A stretch of DNA of 64,000 nucleotides, from positions 708,501 to 772,500 of the forward strand of contig JAMPIV010018771.1 of assembly GCA_024509875.1 (NCBI GenBank), given 5' to 3'. This document shows, piece after piece, positions 10,967 to 21,442 of this stretch; within the stretch, counting starts at the first letter, position 1; every line of letters begins with the position of its first letter. The notes beneath the pieces were generated by a model that made no database searches, was not told where the DNA came from, and was given only the letters and a program-made list of their open reading frames with translations. This stretch comes from Oreohelix idahoensis. Its lineage: Eukaryota; Mollusca; Gastropoda; Stylommatophora; Oreohelicidae. A program made the translations under genes and the position numbers.

Positions 10967-12439
10967 GAAGCTTCTAATACAGAGCTGTGTCCAGTCTACA
11001 TCTGTGCAAGGAGATTGTGTATTCCCAAAATGTTGGGGTAAGTGTAAACAATTTATTTACTAATGTAAATTTTACAGGTTTCTCGACAAGTGGTTATATG
11101 TGAGGCTGGCAACCTCAACATATGAAAATAGTATATGCATGAACCACTAGATCTGGTGATTTTTTTCTGACAAGTCGTGCGGGAAATCCGACAGCAGAGC
11201 GACCCCAGACTCCGACGGGAGTAGTGATGAGTAATGAGTGATGATTATCTCACATGTGCCTAAGGTGTAACATATTATCTTGTGAGATTTATGTACCTTT
11301 TTAAATTGTAATTCAGGCAAATCATTATTCACGCACTCCAGACGCAATTTCCTAGTTAACACCCAGAAGGATATTGGTGAATTTTCATCATATTCCCTGA
11401 GTTACACTGTGTGCTCGGGAATTTAATTTTTCTGAGAGGTTAACATTGGTTGGTGGAGCGCATGACAATGGGCCTGTTAGTTTGCGGCAAACAGATGTAC
11501 TTAGCAGGCATTTGTTTCTTTCTATTTGTCTAAAGTTTGTGGTACAAGCCATCGGACGATTTGTGGTATTTGTTAAGAACCACCATCCCTTCTGATAATA
11601 GATGTTAAGGGACGGTTCTCTATGGAGTGGGTTGCTATTGTATTATGCTTCGACAATTATTAGAATTTCTGTTCTTCGCTCCACTCGGTATCGATATTTT
11701 GACTACAACCATACTTTGATACTTTAGTGCTTGAACTTGCTTCAATTAAAGTTTATATATTTGAATGACCGTTTTTATATCCTTCCATTTTATATTATCA
11801 GTGTGAGACAGCGTGTGTATGCCTTCTGAAGGTCACTGGTCATTATTACCCACAAAACAGTCATTATTGAAACTTTGAATATATTAATTGAATAAGACCA
11901 GTTTGACGACCATAAGATTTAATTCGGATTCACTCTTCCTTGATGAATCACAAAACGATACTTAAACATAGTTCCTAACAACAGCACATTGTATATTCTC
12001 GCAAAGAGTTCATATTTCCCGACGTTGCATGCCCGGCAACTTATAATTCTGATTAACGGTCAGTTCTATTCAGCCAATACTACTGGGCATAATTCTTGTA
12101 TTTAAAGCATAATTAAACGTTGCTACTAGTTCCATTAGACACTCAGTCTAATATAATAATTCTCCTTTGGCATTCCAAGCCAGGCTAAGTTGAGCCTCCA
12201 TATACGAACTGCGTTTAGAATCATCACGACTTACGTTATCCATAATATCAATCACTGCGGCTAATATTGCCGTCTTGCAATCAAGACTCAAAAGTCCTTA
12301 TACTTTATGTATAATTTAAATATATTCTTCAGCTACACGCTATAACACTTTGTATAGGTATACCATACCTTGAAGACACATTTGCTAGTGGTCATGCTAC
12401 ATATTTTAAACATTACCATTTGGCTTCAACGTCACACAT

Positions 12440-12525
12440 TGATTCTATACATATTCCAGTGGCCATGCCACATATTCCAGTGGTTATACCACACATTCCA
12501 TAGTGGCTATGCCACACATTCCAAA
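12440..12525. repeat. Short tandem repeat, unit about 25 bp
   Basis: Three imperfect copies of a unit resembling CACATATTCCAGTGGCCATG are visible; the unit also alternates as CACACATTCCATAGTGGCTA. Confidence 0.6.
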
Positions 12526-13654
12526 CACTGCCGTTAGGGTCAAAGCCCACAAGTCGAATGACGTTACCATGTATAACGCGTAATGCCTAGATATCCGCGA
12601 TCTATGTCATTAATACATATTCAGCTGAGGTGTTCCATGGTGCAATCATTTGAATCGAGCTCAAACCCAAATGCTTGCAAAACATGTAACAATCAACATC
12701 ATCCCCCTCACGCCGCTATTGTGAGGGAAAAGCATTCACCTTAACCGCCTACAGTGTAAGTGAGTGTGGAGAAGGCTTCCGTCATACAGAATTGATGAAC
12801 CACAGCTGCAGGACTCATCTGGAGTTAAGTTTTTTTTTGGTCACAGGCAACAGCAAAACACGGACATTGATAGCGCCCCGATCCAACCTCTGCGACGAAA
12901 AATGTAATTTACCCTTCATCCCCATTCAATCCTTACTTTAACTTGTTGAACTAATTGACTATTAAATTTGTTGTATGTTATTTTAAACTAAACAAATAAT
13001 TGTTTATTCAGTCATTAGAAGTATGAAAGCAAACGTATAAGGAAGACTATTTAATAATTATATATATATAGAGAGCCATTACTTAAAAGAGGGCATTCGT
13101 TGGATTTACACCAACTGGGGGCTTAACGGGCTAAACCATTGCTTAAATCCTTCACAAAAGGCGACGGACCAGATATAATGCGTTAACATTTGTTCAGCCT
13201 AATGCAACATTGTTCGTGACTTCTGGAAATATCTTGTGAATGTTCCCTTAAGGTAGAAGTGTCATTAATCTTCTATCTACATCTCTGCCAGGAGTAATCT
13301 TGCGCGCAGGTAGATACCTTGGAAGCCAATATTATATACTCTTGAGTTTTGGTCACCGTGGACCACTACTGCAAAGCAGGGGAGGCAATCCGTGACACGA
13401 CCTAATAAAAGCTTAACCTTGAAATGTAATAGTGACATACTCCTGACTGCAACTCACAAGGGATGACAAGATAGTGACAGCCAAAGGAAAGAGATCGGTA
13501 GAAACAGAAGCCAACGTAACCAATGCCGCATGCGCAGTCGTCAATGAAGAAACCGGAAATATAATTATCTGACGATCAATAGTTACGGTTATAAGTTCCA
13601 CTGGAGGAATGACAATAGGATAACGATTGTTCTGCCATACAATATTTGTAGTAC

Positions 13655-14090
13655 CAGCAGCAGAGCAGCAGCAGTAGTAGTAGTAGTAGTAGTAGTAGTA
13701 GCGACAATAGTAATAGTAGTAGTAGTAGTCGTATGTATCAGGAGCAGGGATAGTAGTAATAGTAACAGCAGCAGCAGCAGCAATATTAGTAGCAGTGGTA
13801 GCAATAGTAATAGTAGTACCAGCAACAGTAGTAGTAGTATCAATTGTAATAGTAGTAGTTGTACCAGCAGCAGTAGTTATAGTAAAAGTAGTAGTAGTAG
13901 TAGTACCAGCAGCAACCATAGTAGTAGTAGTAGTAGTATTAGTAGTAGTAGTAGTAGCAGTAGTAGTAGTACCAGCAGCAGCAGCAGCAACAGTAGTAGT
14001 AGTAGCATTAGTAATAGTAGTAGTACTAGCAGCAGCAACATTAGTAGAAGTAGTCGTTGTTGTTGTTGTAGCAGTAGCAGTTAAGTCAGG
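13655..14090. repeat. Interrupted (GTA)n / (AGC)n trinucleotide tract
   Basis: About 430 bp of TAG/GTA triplets with CAG and ACC interruptions. The long valine- or threonine-rich open frames on both strands result from the triplet periodicity and are not genes. Confidence 0.95.
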
Positions 14091-14883
14091 TGTTATACAA
14101 ACTATCGGACATCTTTTCTCTCTTTCTTCTTTGTACATTCAACTCCTTCCAGACAATCGTGGACTCAAGTTGGTATTTTTTTAACCCGCATATGAAAAAC
14201 AAAATGTATCCACTACGCGACTCACCCAACCAGTACAGCTTTGACTTGTGATTCCGTTAACTAATACGGAATCCTATAACACACATACACACCCGGTTCC
14301 AGTTAAACGCTCATATCTAGCGGTTCCGCTGTTCTGTGACTGGCAACTCTTAAAAGTTATTGCAAGGGAATTGGTTCACTTGTGAACGGTACTAGAAAGT
14401 TTTTCCCTGAACTCTAGTTACCCAAACCGTGGGAACGTGGGACCCTCCTCAGACTTTGCCACGGCAGCAGATTGCAAAAATTCCTAATCTCATCTCGTTT
14501 TATCTACTCGTTGTACCTTTGAGTTCCGTTTTGGACTAGACTAGAGACAGGCATGTAATTTTTCTTACTTGGGGTTTTGTTCTTTTTTTCCGTTTTCACC
14601 ACTTGTTATTATTTCTCCCTGTATTTGTACGTGTTTTCATTTATCGGAAGACGCAACAGTTCTACATTTTCAATTTTAAAAAAAAATTAATTTCCGCGCG
14701 GATTATTTTCTTTCCGTCAGCGGCAATTCCACTCATTTGGTGTTCCCAATCTACTTTTAAGGTGTTTGTACGTTGTCTTCTTCATGTTCTTCTCAAACGT
14801 ATTGTTCTAGGTAGCAAGGGTGTGACCCACTAGTTTGACTGGGGAACCCTTCCTTTCTGATGACCAGATTGTCTCATATTGTA
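14091..14883. other. Nothing recognised
   Basis: Non-coding flank of the LTR element that follows. No element or gene is visible. Confidence 0.4.
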
Positions 14884-14888
14884 ACGCT

Positions 14889-17487
14889 TGTCGTAGATTT
14901 TTAGATAGGAGAATTTAAGACTTGGGTTGGTCCCTTCTGAATAGAGTGGAATGAGTGAGAGTCACAGTGTGAGTTAGTAAAGGAAATAGATACCACAAGT
15001 GAGATGATAGAATAGTGATAGAGGCTGTCTCTGAGATGCGAGAAATCTTCTCTCTCTCTCTCTCCTATCTTCTACGACAGATTTTTAAGCAGTCAGACAG
15101 TCTACCACATATACATATATTTCATATATTATATCTACTCACGGGCACGCACATACACGTGACGACGGTTACACACACAGACGTGGGAAATCTATAACAA
15201 TGATTATATAAATATTTAGAACGAGCTGACCAGCACACTGATTTAACTTATGGGTAAGTTTATTTATCATTATTAAACTTACGACACAACATATAAATTT
15301 TACATCAAAAGAAAACATATACCAATAGTCATAAAAAATCAAGAAAATGCTACAAGGATGATAGCCCCGTTATGCCCTTAACTCTAGGTTTAGCCCACAG
15401 CCCCGTTAGGATGACAGATGATGGCCCAAAGAATTAGAGATGCATATGGTTTGGGTCTAATATTGTCCCCTTTCTAGAAGGTAAGAACTGACTTATGACA
15501 GCAGTAGCTATTCTAAAGGAACAATTACATTAAGCAGCAAATTTTTCTTCAGGAAAAATTACAAAAAAAAAGAATGAATGCATTAAACCAACGAACATCC
15601 TTCCGTCACTTTCACTCGGTTCTCTCATCCTTACCTAAAACTTGATGTTGTTCACCGTCTGGCGCAACCTTAGGACACTTCTCTACAGTGAATCTGGATT
15701 CTTTGGATAAAGCGAATCCCAGCTCTACAAATACAGGTGTTCTTCCACTGTTTTCGGGGAGCGTTCGCTTCACCAGTTAAACTTTAGATTTACTTTTTAA
15801 TGTCACTTTGATCAGGTTTGATAAGCAAGTTTAAACGGGCACACAGAGTTCCGAAAAAAAAACACACGAGGATTCCCTTAATTTGGAAAAGATGACCAGT
15901 GGACAACTGCTTTCAACAGATAGTCTTGGTTCACTATCCACTCTTTCAATAGTGTTGGAAATGTAAATGTTAGTTCTTGCAATTATTCTCGCCGCCAGGC
16001 AGCATATACATTTAAATTTGTGGAGCAATATGAACTGGCCCAAAAGCCCAATATATATTTCTAATCTTTAGGAACCGTTTGTGGGATTTGTATTACTGTC
16101 TATCTCTGATGGCATATGCACTGTCAGACGAGTGTTACTTGAAAAAAAAAACCCCCACGTGGTTAAAGATAGGAAATGTCTATGCTTCTCACAAGTATGT
16201 CCTTTTTACTAAACGCCAGCAAGTTTGGGTTCACCCCCAGAAATGACTGAATGAAGAAAAAAACAACATACAATATACTATACAGAATATGTACTCGTTC
16301 AGATCTTACATATTAAACGGCAAGCCTACAGCTTGACTTATTATTATTAAAACTTCCCGTGAGATAAGTTATATTTTAAAAAAATCATAAATCCTCATGA
16401 ATTTAGGAACACGTGCGTATTCCGTCAACATCTCATGAGGCTTCTAGCATTTATAAGTTAGTTTAGAAAAATATGATCTCGTCTGATATTTAGCAGTAAA
16501 ATTAACTTCATTATAGCTACATTATTGTTTAATGCTAGAAATTATAATATTTCTGCTTTCCACTGAAACGCGTCACTAGAAAATAATACAGACTATATAA
16601 ATTTAGCACTCTGTTCAACAGAAACTAGTTAAAATGAAATAAGCGACTTAACACTTTATCACTTCACAAAATACTAGATATCTATTATATTTATCTCACC
16701 CCAGCACTACGGTAACACCACGACTAGGATAATTCACTAGATAGGTAGTTAGAAGCTCGTCACAAATCTGACGAGAACTATGAAATTCGCTATAAAGCTT
16801 CATTCACTAGCACGCGTGTTCCATCTACTGAGATGTTGGAGACTGAAATCAAATCAGATTTCAGCTCTATGGTGGATATTTGAAAACAAGGGCAAACAAT
16901 CCCACATTTTCTCAAACTCCGAAATGATCTCCCCTTTACGTGTACAACACCTTACATTTAACATTACCATTACTAGACGTCTTACATAGCTGACACTTCT
17001 GCGTTTCCCCACCTCGCGCTGACCAGGCCAACAGTGGGTGCCGTTTGCCGCTGCTATTCCCAGACAGTTGTCTCGAACTGCGACAAAAAGGTGTAAATTA
17101 TCGCTCCTACCTGAGCGTTTGGCCGATGCAATTTCGTTGTGACCGGTGAAAGATGCAGACAATTTGACACCTCTAGGTCTAGCGAAACGAATATTCACAG
17201 CCTATATCGTCCAGTACGGGGAATGCTGCCGACTTAAGTCTGCTCTATCGTGAGATAAGCGAAAGTCCCAGTTACGTTTTCACTGACATCTACGCAATAG
17301 AATTACGTATCCCAGTATGAGAAAGAACAAGGTAAAGTTTGAGAATACTGAAGAAAATATTTTTCGCACCCGAGTGATGCGAAAAATACAGGAAAAACAA
17401 GTACGGAAAGATAATAAAATAAAAAAAATTCGGGTAAGAGAATAGGAAGAAGATCTAGGTAATTTAATGAACAAAACCCACGTGACA
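14889..17487 (-). repeat. 3' LTR of the RT-less element
   Basis: The 2599-bp terminal repeat is nearly identical to 21443-24040. It begins TGTCGTAGATTTTTAGATAG and ends CACGTGACA on the plus strand. Small ORFs inside it are present in both copies but have no recognisable domain. Confidence 0.93.
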
Positions 17488-17502
17488 GGACGTCCCCCCT
17501 TT
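17488..17502 (-). other. Candidate polypurine tract
   Basis: On the minus strand AAAGGGGGGA lies five bases before the 3' LTR start. A purine run at this position primes plus-strand DNA synthesis in LTR elements. Confidence 0.7.
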
Positions 17503-17617
17503 AGATATGGAAGCACTCCATGTCTACTTTATGGAATTAAATTTCCTATAACCGTAGCTTCGGGGTGTCTGTCTTCTTCCCTCTCCTCTTCCCCCTCCAT
17601 TTCTGTCCAATTCCTAC

Positions 17618-20600
17618 TCATGAAGTCTGTCCCGACGTTTCCTTCCTTTGGAATGTCTCCCATGCGCGCTTGAAAGAGCGTCGCCGCTTCTGACATTTTT
17701 GAAAGATTTCCTGTGATAGCGGTGGAATATCCCTGCCACTATCATCATCTTCGTCAGCTCTGGCGATCGTCAGGAGATGGTCGGAGGTCGGCACCGGTCT
17801 TTCCAAGTATCTCTTTAAGAGATTTAAATAGAAAACCTTCTCCATTCCTTGAATAGATATCTGGTAGTTAGCCTTAGAAATCTTTTTCTGGACGGTAAAC
17901 GACCCTTGCCATCCGATCCTCAGTTGGTTGTTACCGGTAGGGAGTAACACCAAAACTTTCTCTCCTGCTTCTAGTTCTCTTTCTTTCGCGACTTTCCTGT
18001 ATCGGTTAGCGTGCTTTGTGCGGGCTCGCTTAAAGTTAGTCGTTGCTAGGTCCCACCCTAGTTTCAACCTTTCCTTTAAAACCGACACATATTTACTTGC
18101 TGAGACAACTGTCTCATCCGCCTTCTCGTCTGTCAGAGACTGAAGTAAGGCTTCAAGCGGGCCCTTAATGGGTCTGCCGAATAAGAGTGTAGCTGGCGGA
18201 AATCCTGTGGAAGTATGAGGAGATTCTCTGTAGCCAAATAAAGCTCCAGGAATACAAAGATCCCAATCTTCAGGTTTCACTTGTGCCAGTTTAATTAGCA
18301 TCATGTTGAGGTTTCCATTAGCACGTTCCACGAGCCCATTTCCGGCCGGAGTATATGGCTTAGTGTGGATGTGTTGGGTCCTCAAGATCTTAACGATCTC
18401 ATCCATCAACAGGTTTCGGTATGGAGATCCATTATCCGTCAACACTTGCTGAGGGAATCCCAACCGAGTGAAAATCTGCACAAGGGCTTCTGCGACATGC
18501 TTGGCATCTGCGCATGTTAGCGGGATAGCTTCTGCCCATAAAGTGCATGTATCGACTAAGGTCAGGATAAACCTGTTCCTTCTTTTAGTCCTGTCGAAAG
18601 GCCCTAAAATGTCGATCACAACCCGTTCGAATGGTGTTCCCATTATTGGCATTTCACCCATGTGGACTGGGGGTGTCCGTTGCTTGGGTGGTACACGTTG
18701 GCACTGGGCACAGGATTTGACATACCTGATAATATCAGTGTTTACTCCTGGCCACCAATAATGAGTGGTTATACGTTGGTTTGTGGCGTTCTGTCCCATA
18801 TGTCCGCTGAAGGGAAGAGAGTGCCCCATTTCTAGGATTTGGCTTCTGTACTGTTTCGGTACTAGGTGCTGGTTGTAACCTTGGTCAGGCTTGCCCGTTC
18901 TCCGATAAAGTACGCCCTCCTTAGAAAAAATGTCCCCGTGCTGTTTGGGTTCCTTAGCCATGGGCAGTTTCCTAAAGCAGGGTGCCAAGGTAGGGTCCTT
19001 GTATTGCGCTTCTTTAAGTTCCATGGGTAACAAATTAGGCGCAGGCTCCCGTTCCTTCTTGGTTTGCCCTCTTGTAGTTACTGCTGCCACAATCGGCTCT
19101 TCCGGTTTCCCAATACACACGTATCTACCGCCAAGGATGACTGGGTAGATGGGATCATCCATAACAGTCGCTTTGATCACACCTCTGACAAAGTCAGAGT
19201 GTATCTCCACCAATGCGATGGGAAGCGCTGTAGGTGCCTCACTCTTACGAACTCCACAAAGTTGGACGGTCTCTGCTGTCTCTTGACCGGGTTTGACCAG
19301 GTTTCTGGCAACAATGCAATCGTAAGAAAGCCCCGTGTCAAATAAGCAAGAAGTTTGAGAACCGTTCAAAGTAACAGTACCTCGCGTTGAGGGTCTATCC
19401 CCAACAGGTTTGGAATCACTGTCAACAATTCCGCCTTGCGAGACTGTCAATAAGCATCCGATGCGTTTCGGCTCGGTATGCTCGGTCTGATCATATGTCC
19501 CGTGCTCAGGGGTTCTCCCTTTGCCACCTTGTCCTTTCTGGCTGCGCTGCCATGTAGGGCGGTCGGGTTGATCAGACTGTCTGGGGTGGTTGGGGTACTT
19601 GTTCTTGTAGAACTTGGATTTTTCAGGAGGGGGGTTTTGAGGTCCAGTTTCTCTGTGGTTATTTTGGTTAGAAGCCTGAGAAGATTGCTCTAGGTTATGT
19701 TTTCGAAAATGCTCCTCTGTCGGTTTCCGCTTTGTGGCCGGTAGTTCAGCCAGCGCATTATGGTAACGCTCAGACTTCTCTAGGATGTCTTCGAGCTTTT
19801 CTGCACCCTGCTCAGCTAGAAATCTCCGGGTATCTGCAGACAATGTGTTCTTTATTTGTTCTGTTAAAACAAATTCCTCAAGACCTTCATAGGTAGAGGG
19901 GAGCTGTGAGAGCTCTAGGCACTTTGTCAGATAACCCTTCAAACGAGACGAGAACTGCTGAAAAGTTTCAGAATTCTCTTTCCGGCTGTTGCGAAACAGT
20001 TGCAAAAATTTGCGAGCGTTCATTTCAAAGCGCTCCAGTAACGCTTTCTTCAACAAGTCATAGTCGTCTTGTTGGCTACTTTCCAGCTTAGAATAAACAT
20101 CGTAAGCAGAACCTTTTAGGGCCTGGGAAAGTTTTATATTCCAACGCGACCTCTCTAAACCGTACAGAGTTGCAATTTTCTCAAATTTTTCTAGCCAAGT
20201 GTCAATCTTCTCATTAGGACATGGGAAAGACTCTAGCGGAAAAGACATAGCAGTGAGATGAGTAGATTGAGTGTTAGAAGGATCAGTTAAGGAGGAATGA
20301 GGAGAAGACTCTCCATTGCTGGAGGTAGAGGCAGCACCACGACTTTGGAACTCTAGAGTTTTAAGCGCCAACTCGTGCTGTCTCTGTTCCCTCTCCTTCT
20401 CCTGCTGTCTCTCCTCCCTCTCCTTCTCGTGCTGTCTCTCCTTCTCCTTCTCTCTTTCCTCATGCTGCATCCTGCGAATTTCCATTTCCTCATCCATCTT
20501 CTTCTGCTGTAAAGCTTCGGCTGCTTCTTTTTCCTCTTTAGCTTCAGCTGCTTTCCTCTCCGCGTCATATCTCTCAAGTTCGTCTCTGACAAATGCTTTC

Positions 20601-20674
20601 GCTTCCTCTCCTTCCAGTCCCTCCTCTCTCGCTTCGTCCCTGAGGAGTTGTCTAAGCTTTGCCCTCTCGGCCAT
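17618..20674 (-). CDS. Gag-protease-integrase polyprotein of gmr1-like Ty3/gypsy element, no RT
   Basis: This is a single uninterrupted 1018-codon frame. Residues 1-115 are a charged coiled coil (repeats of EKEREERQQEKEREQ type). Residues about 140-310 resemble a Gag capsid-like region (WLEKFEKIATLYGLERSRW). No CCHC zinc knuckle is visible where the neighbour element has one. Protease: CLFDTGLSYD with the D-T-G triad at about 446. Integrase: HHCC zinc motif (GHSLPFSGHMG ... CAQCQRV) at about 620-665, then catalytic Asp 688, Asp 747 and Glu 783, which gives D-D-35-E spacing. A GPY/F-like module (LRIGWQGSF ... YLNLLKRYLER) follows at about 905-950. The frame then ends after a basic tail without RT or RNase H. 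Integrase directly after protease matches gmr1-type elements. The start ATG is the first in frame and gives the coiled coil shared with the neighbour. Confidence 0.9.
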   Translation of the reverse strand: MAERAKLRQLLRDEAREEGLEGEEAKAFVRDELERYDAERKAAEAKEEKEAAEALQQKKMDEEMEIRRMQHEEREKEKERQHEKEREERQQEKEREQRQHELALKTLEFQSRGAASTSSNGESSPHSSLTDPSNTQSTHLTAMSFPLESFPCPNEKIDTWLEKFEKIATLYGLERSRWNIKLSQALKGSAYDVYSKLESSQQDDYDLLKKALLERFEMNARKFLQLFRNSRKENSETFQQFSSRLKGYLTKCLELSQLPSTYEGLEEFVLTEQIKNTLSADTRRFLAEQGAEKLEDILEKSERYHNALAELPATKRKPTEEHFRKHNLEQSSQASNQNNHRETGPQNPPPEKSKFYKNKYPNHPRQSDQPDRPTWQRSQKGQGGKGRTPEHGTYDQTEHTEPKRIGCLLTVSQGGIVDSDSKPVGDRPSTRGTVTLNGSQTSCLFDTGLSYDCIVARNLVKPGQETAETVQLCGVRKSEAPTALPIALVEIHSDFVRGVIKATVMDDPIYPVILGGRYVCIGKPEEPIVAAVTTRGQTKKEREPAPNLLPMELKEAQYKDPTLAPCFRKLPMAKEPKQHGDIFSKEGVLYRRTGKPDQGYNQHLVPKQYRSQILEMGHSLPFSGHMGQNATNQRITTHYWWPGVNTDIIRYVKSCAQCQRVPPKQRTPPVHMGEMPIMGTPFERVVIDILGPFDRTKRRNRFILTLVDTCTLWAEAIPLTCADAKHVAEALVQIFTRLGFPQQVLTDNGSPYRNLLMDEIVKILRTQHIHTKPYTPAGNGLVERANGNLNMMLIKLAQVKPEDWDLCIPGALFGYRESPHTSTGFPPATLLFGRPIKGPLEALLQSLTDEKADETVVSASKYVSVLKERLKLGWDLATTNFKRARTKHANRYRKVAKERELEAGEKVLVLLPTGNNQLRIGWQGSFTVQKKISKANYQISIQGMEKVFYLNLLKRYLERPVPTSDHLLTIARADEDDDSGRDIPPLSQEIFQKCQKRRRSFKRAWETFQRKETSGQTS

Positions 20675-21442
20675 ATTTTGTCATTAACTGAGACTAGTGG
20701 AGAAAGAAAAAAGAAAAAAAAGATACACTGGTTCCTACCACTTACGAGAAAAAATTTCCAAAAATTCAAAAGATGATATCCTTAACCCTGGGATACCTCC
20801 TCCAAAAATAAAATCTAACTATCGCTGCTATTATCGGCAATAAAGCACCTAATGCAAAACACGACTACGCCAACTAAATGGTAGTTAAGATTAATCCCTG
20901 AAAAATAAGTAGCTACCGTGGAAAAGAAAATTATTATTGCAAAAATTTCGGAGAAAAAAAAATCCCCTTAATTTTAAATCCACTATCAAGTTCACCCCTG
21001 AAGACAGTTAGGGTGAGGGAGGCAATTAATCTGGACAAATAGTCCGAAACGCACTCCTTAGCTTTGCTCAAACACCTACTACTTCAGAACCCGTGTGAAT
21101 GTTATACACTCACGAAACTTTACCAGCGTTTAGTATTACAAAATCAGTAATTAACATATATTCCGACAATCAACCTGTAACTCAAATGTATATTATTCAA
21201 AATGCTGTGGAAAAAAAACTTATCAGTTTGTGTGGTCAGCACGCCCAAAAACAGATCGTTAGTCTAGGGGATAAATTATTATTATTTTTTTTTTTAAAGA
21301 TACAAAACTCCACAAGACAATCACACTCTTACTCTATATAAGAATAAAGAATCTTACAGACAAAATCCAGATAGACGAGTCCCCATTAGTCGTACTCGTC
21401 TTCCTATTCTAAGTTCAAAAATCCGTCGGGCGAGACCCCATT
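20675..21442 (-). other. Leader of the RT-less element, with primer-binding site
   Basis: Between the ORF start and the 5' LTR is about 770 bp with no supported ORF. On the minus strand the primer-binding-site candidate TGGGGTCTCGCCCGACGG starts at 21440, two bases after the LTR end. It begins with TGG, as expected for pairing with a tRNA CCA end, and shares its first 11 bases with the neighbour element at 27180. It is reminiscent of proline-tRNA-type sites, but the tRNA is not established. Confidence 0.7.

Larger units (their letters stand above)
9766..13640. other. Long unannotated stretch
   Basis: About 3.9 kb of mostly AT-rich sequence without a supported gene. It contains an 88-bp tandem duplication (about 10790-10966) and short CACATTCCAGTGG-type repeats (about 12440-12525), listed separately. 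An inverted pair CCCTCAC/GTGAGGG occurs near 12706-12730. No element coding region is recognised. Confidence 0.45.

Noticed and set aside
12700..12910. LTR end and primer-binding site near GCGCCCCGATCC
   Set aside because: No partner LTR, no polypurine tract and no coding region nearby; the resemblance is too short.
13413..14184. Long Thr-rich and Val-rich open frames over the (GTA)n tract
   Set aside because: The frames are produced by trinucleotide periodicity on both strands; no domain or start context supports a gene.
16854..17198. 114-codon minus-strand ORF conserved in both LTRs (also 23407-23751)
   Set aside because: Conservation is explained by LTR identity; no recognisable domain, though an LTR-encoded small protein cannot be excluded.
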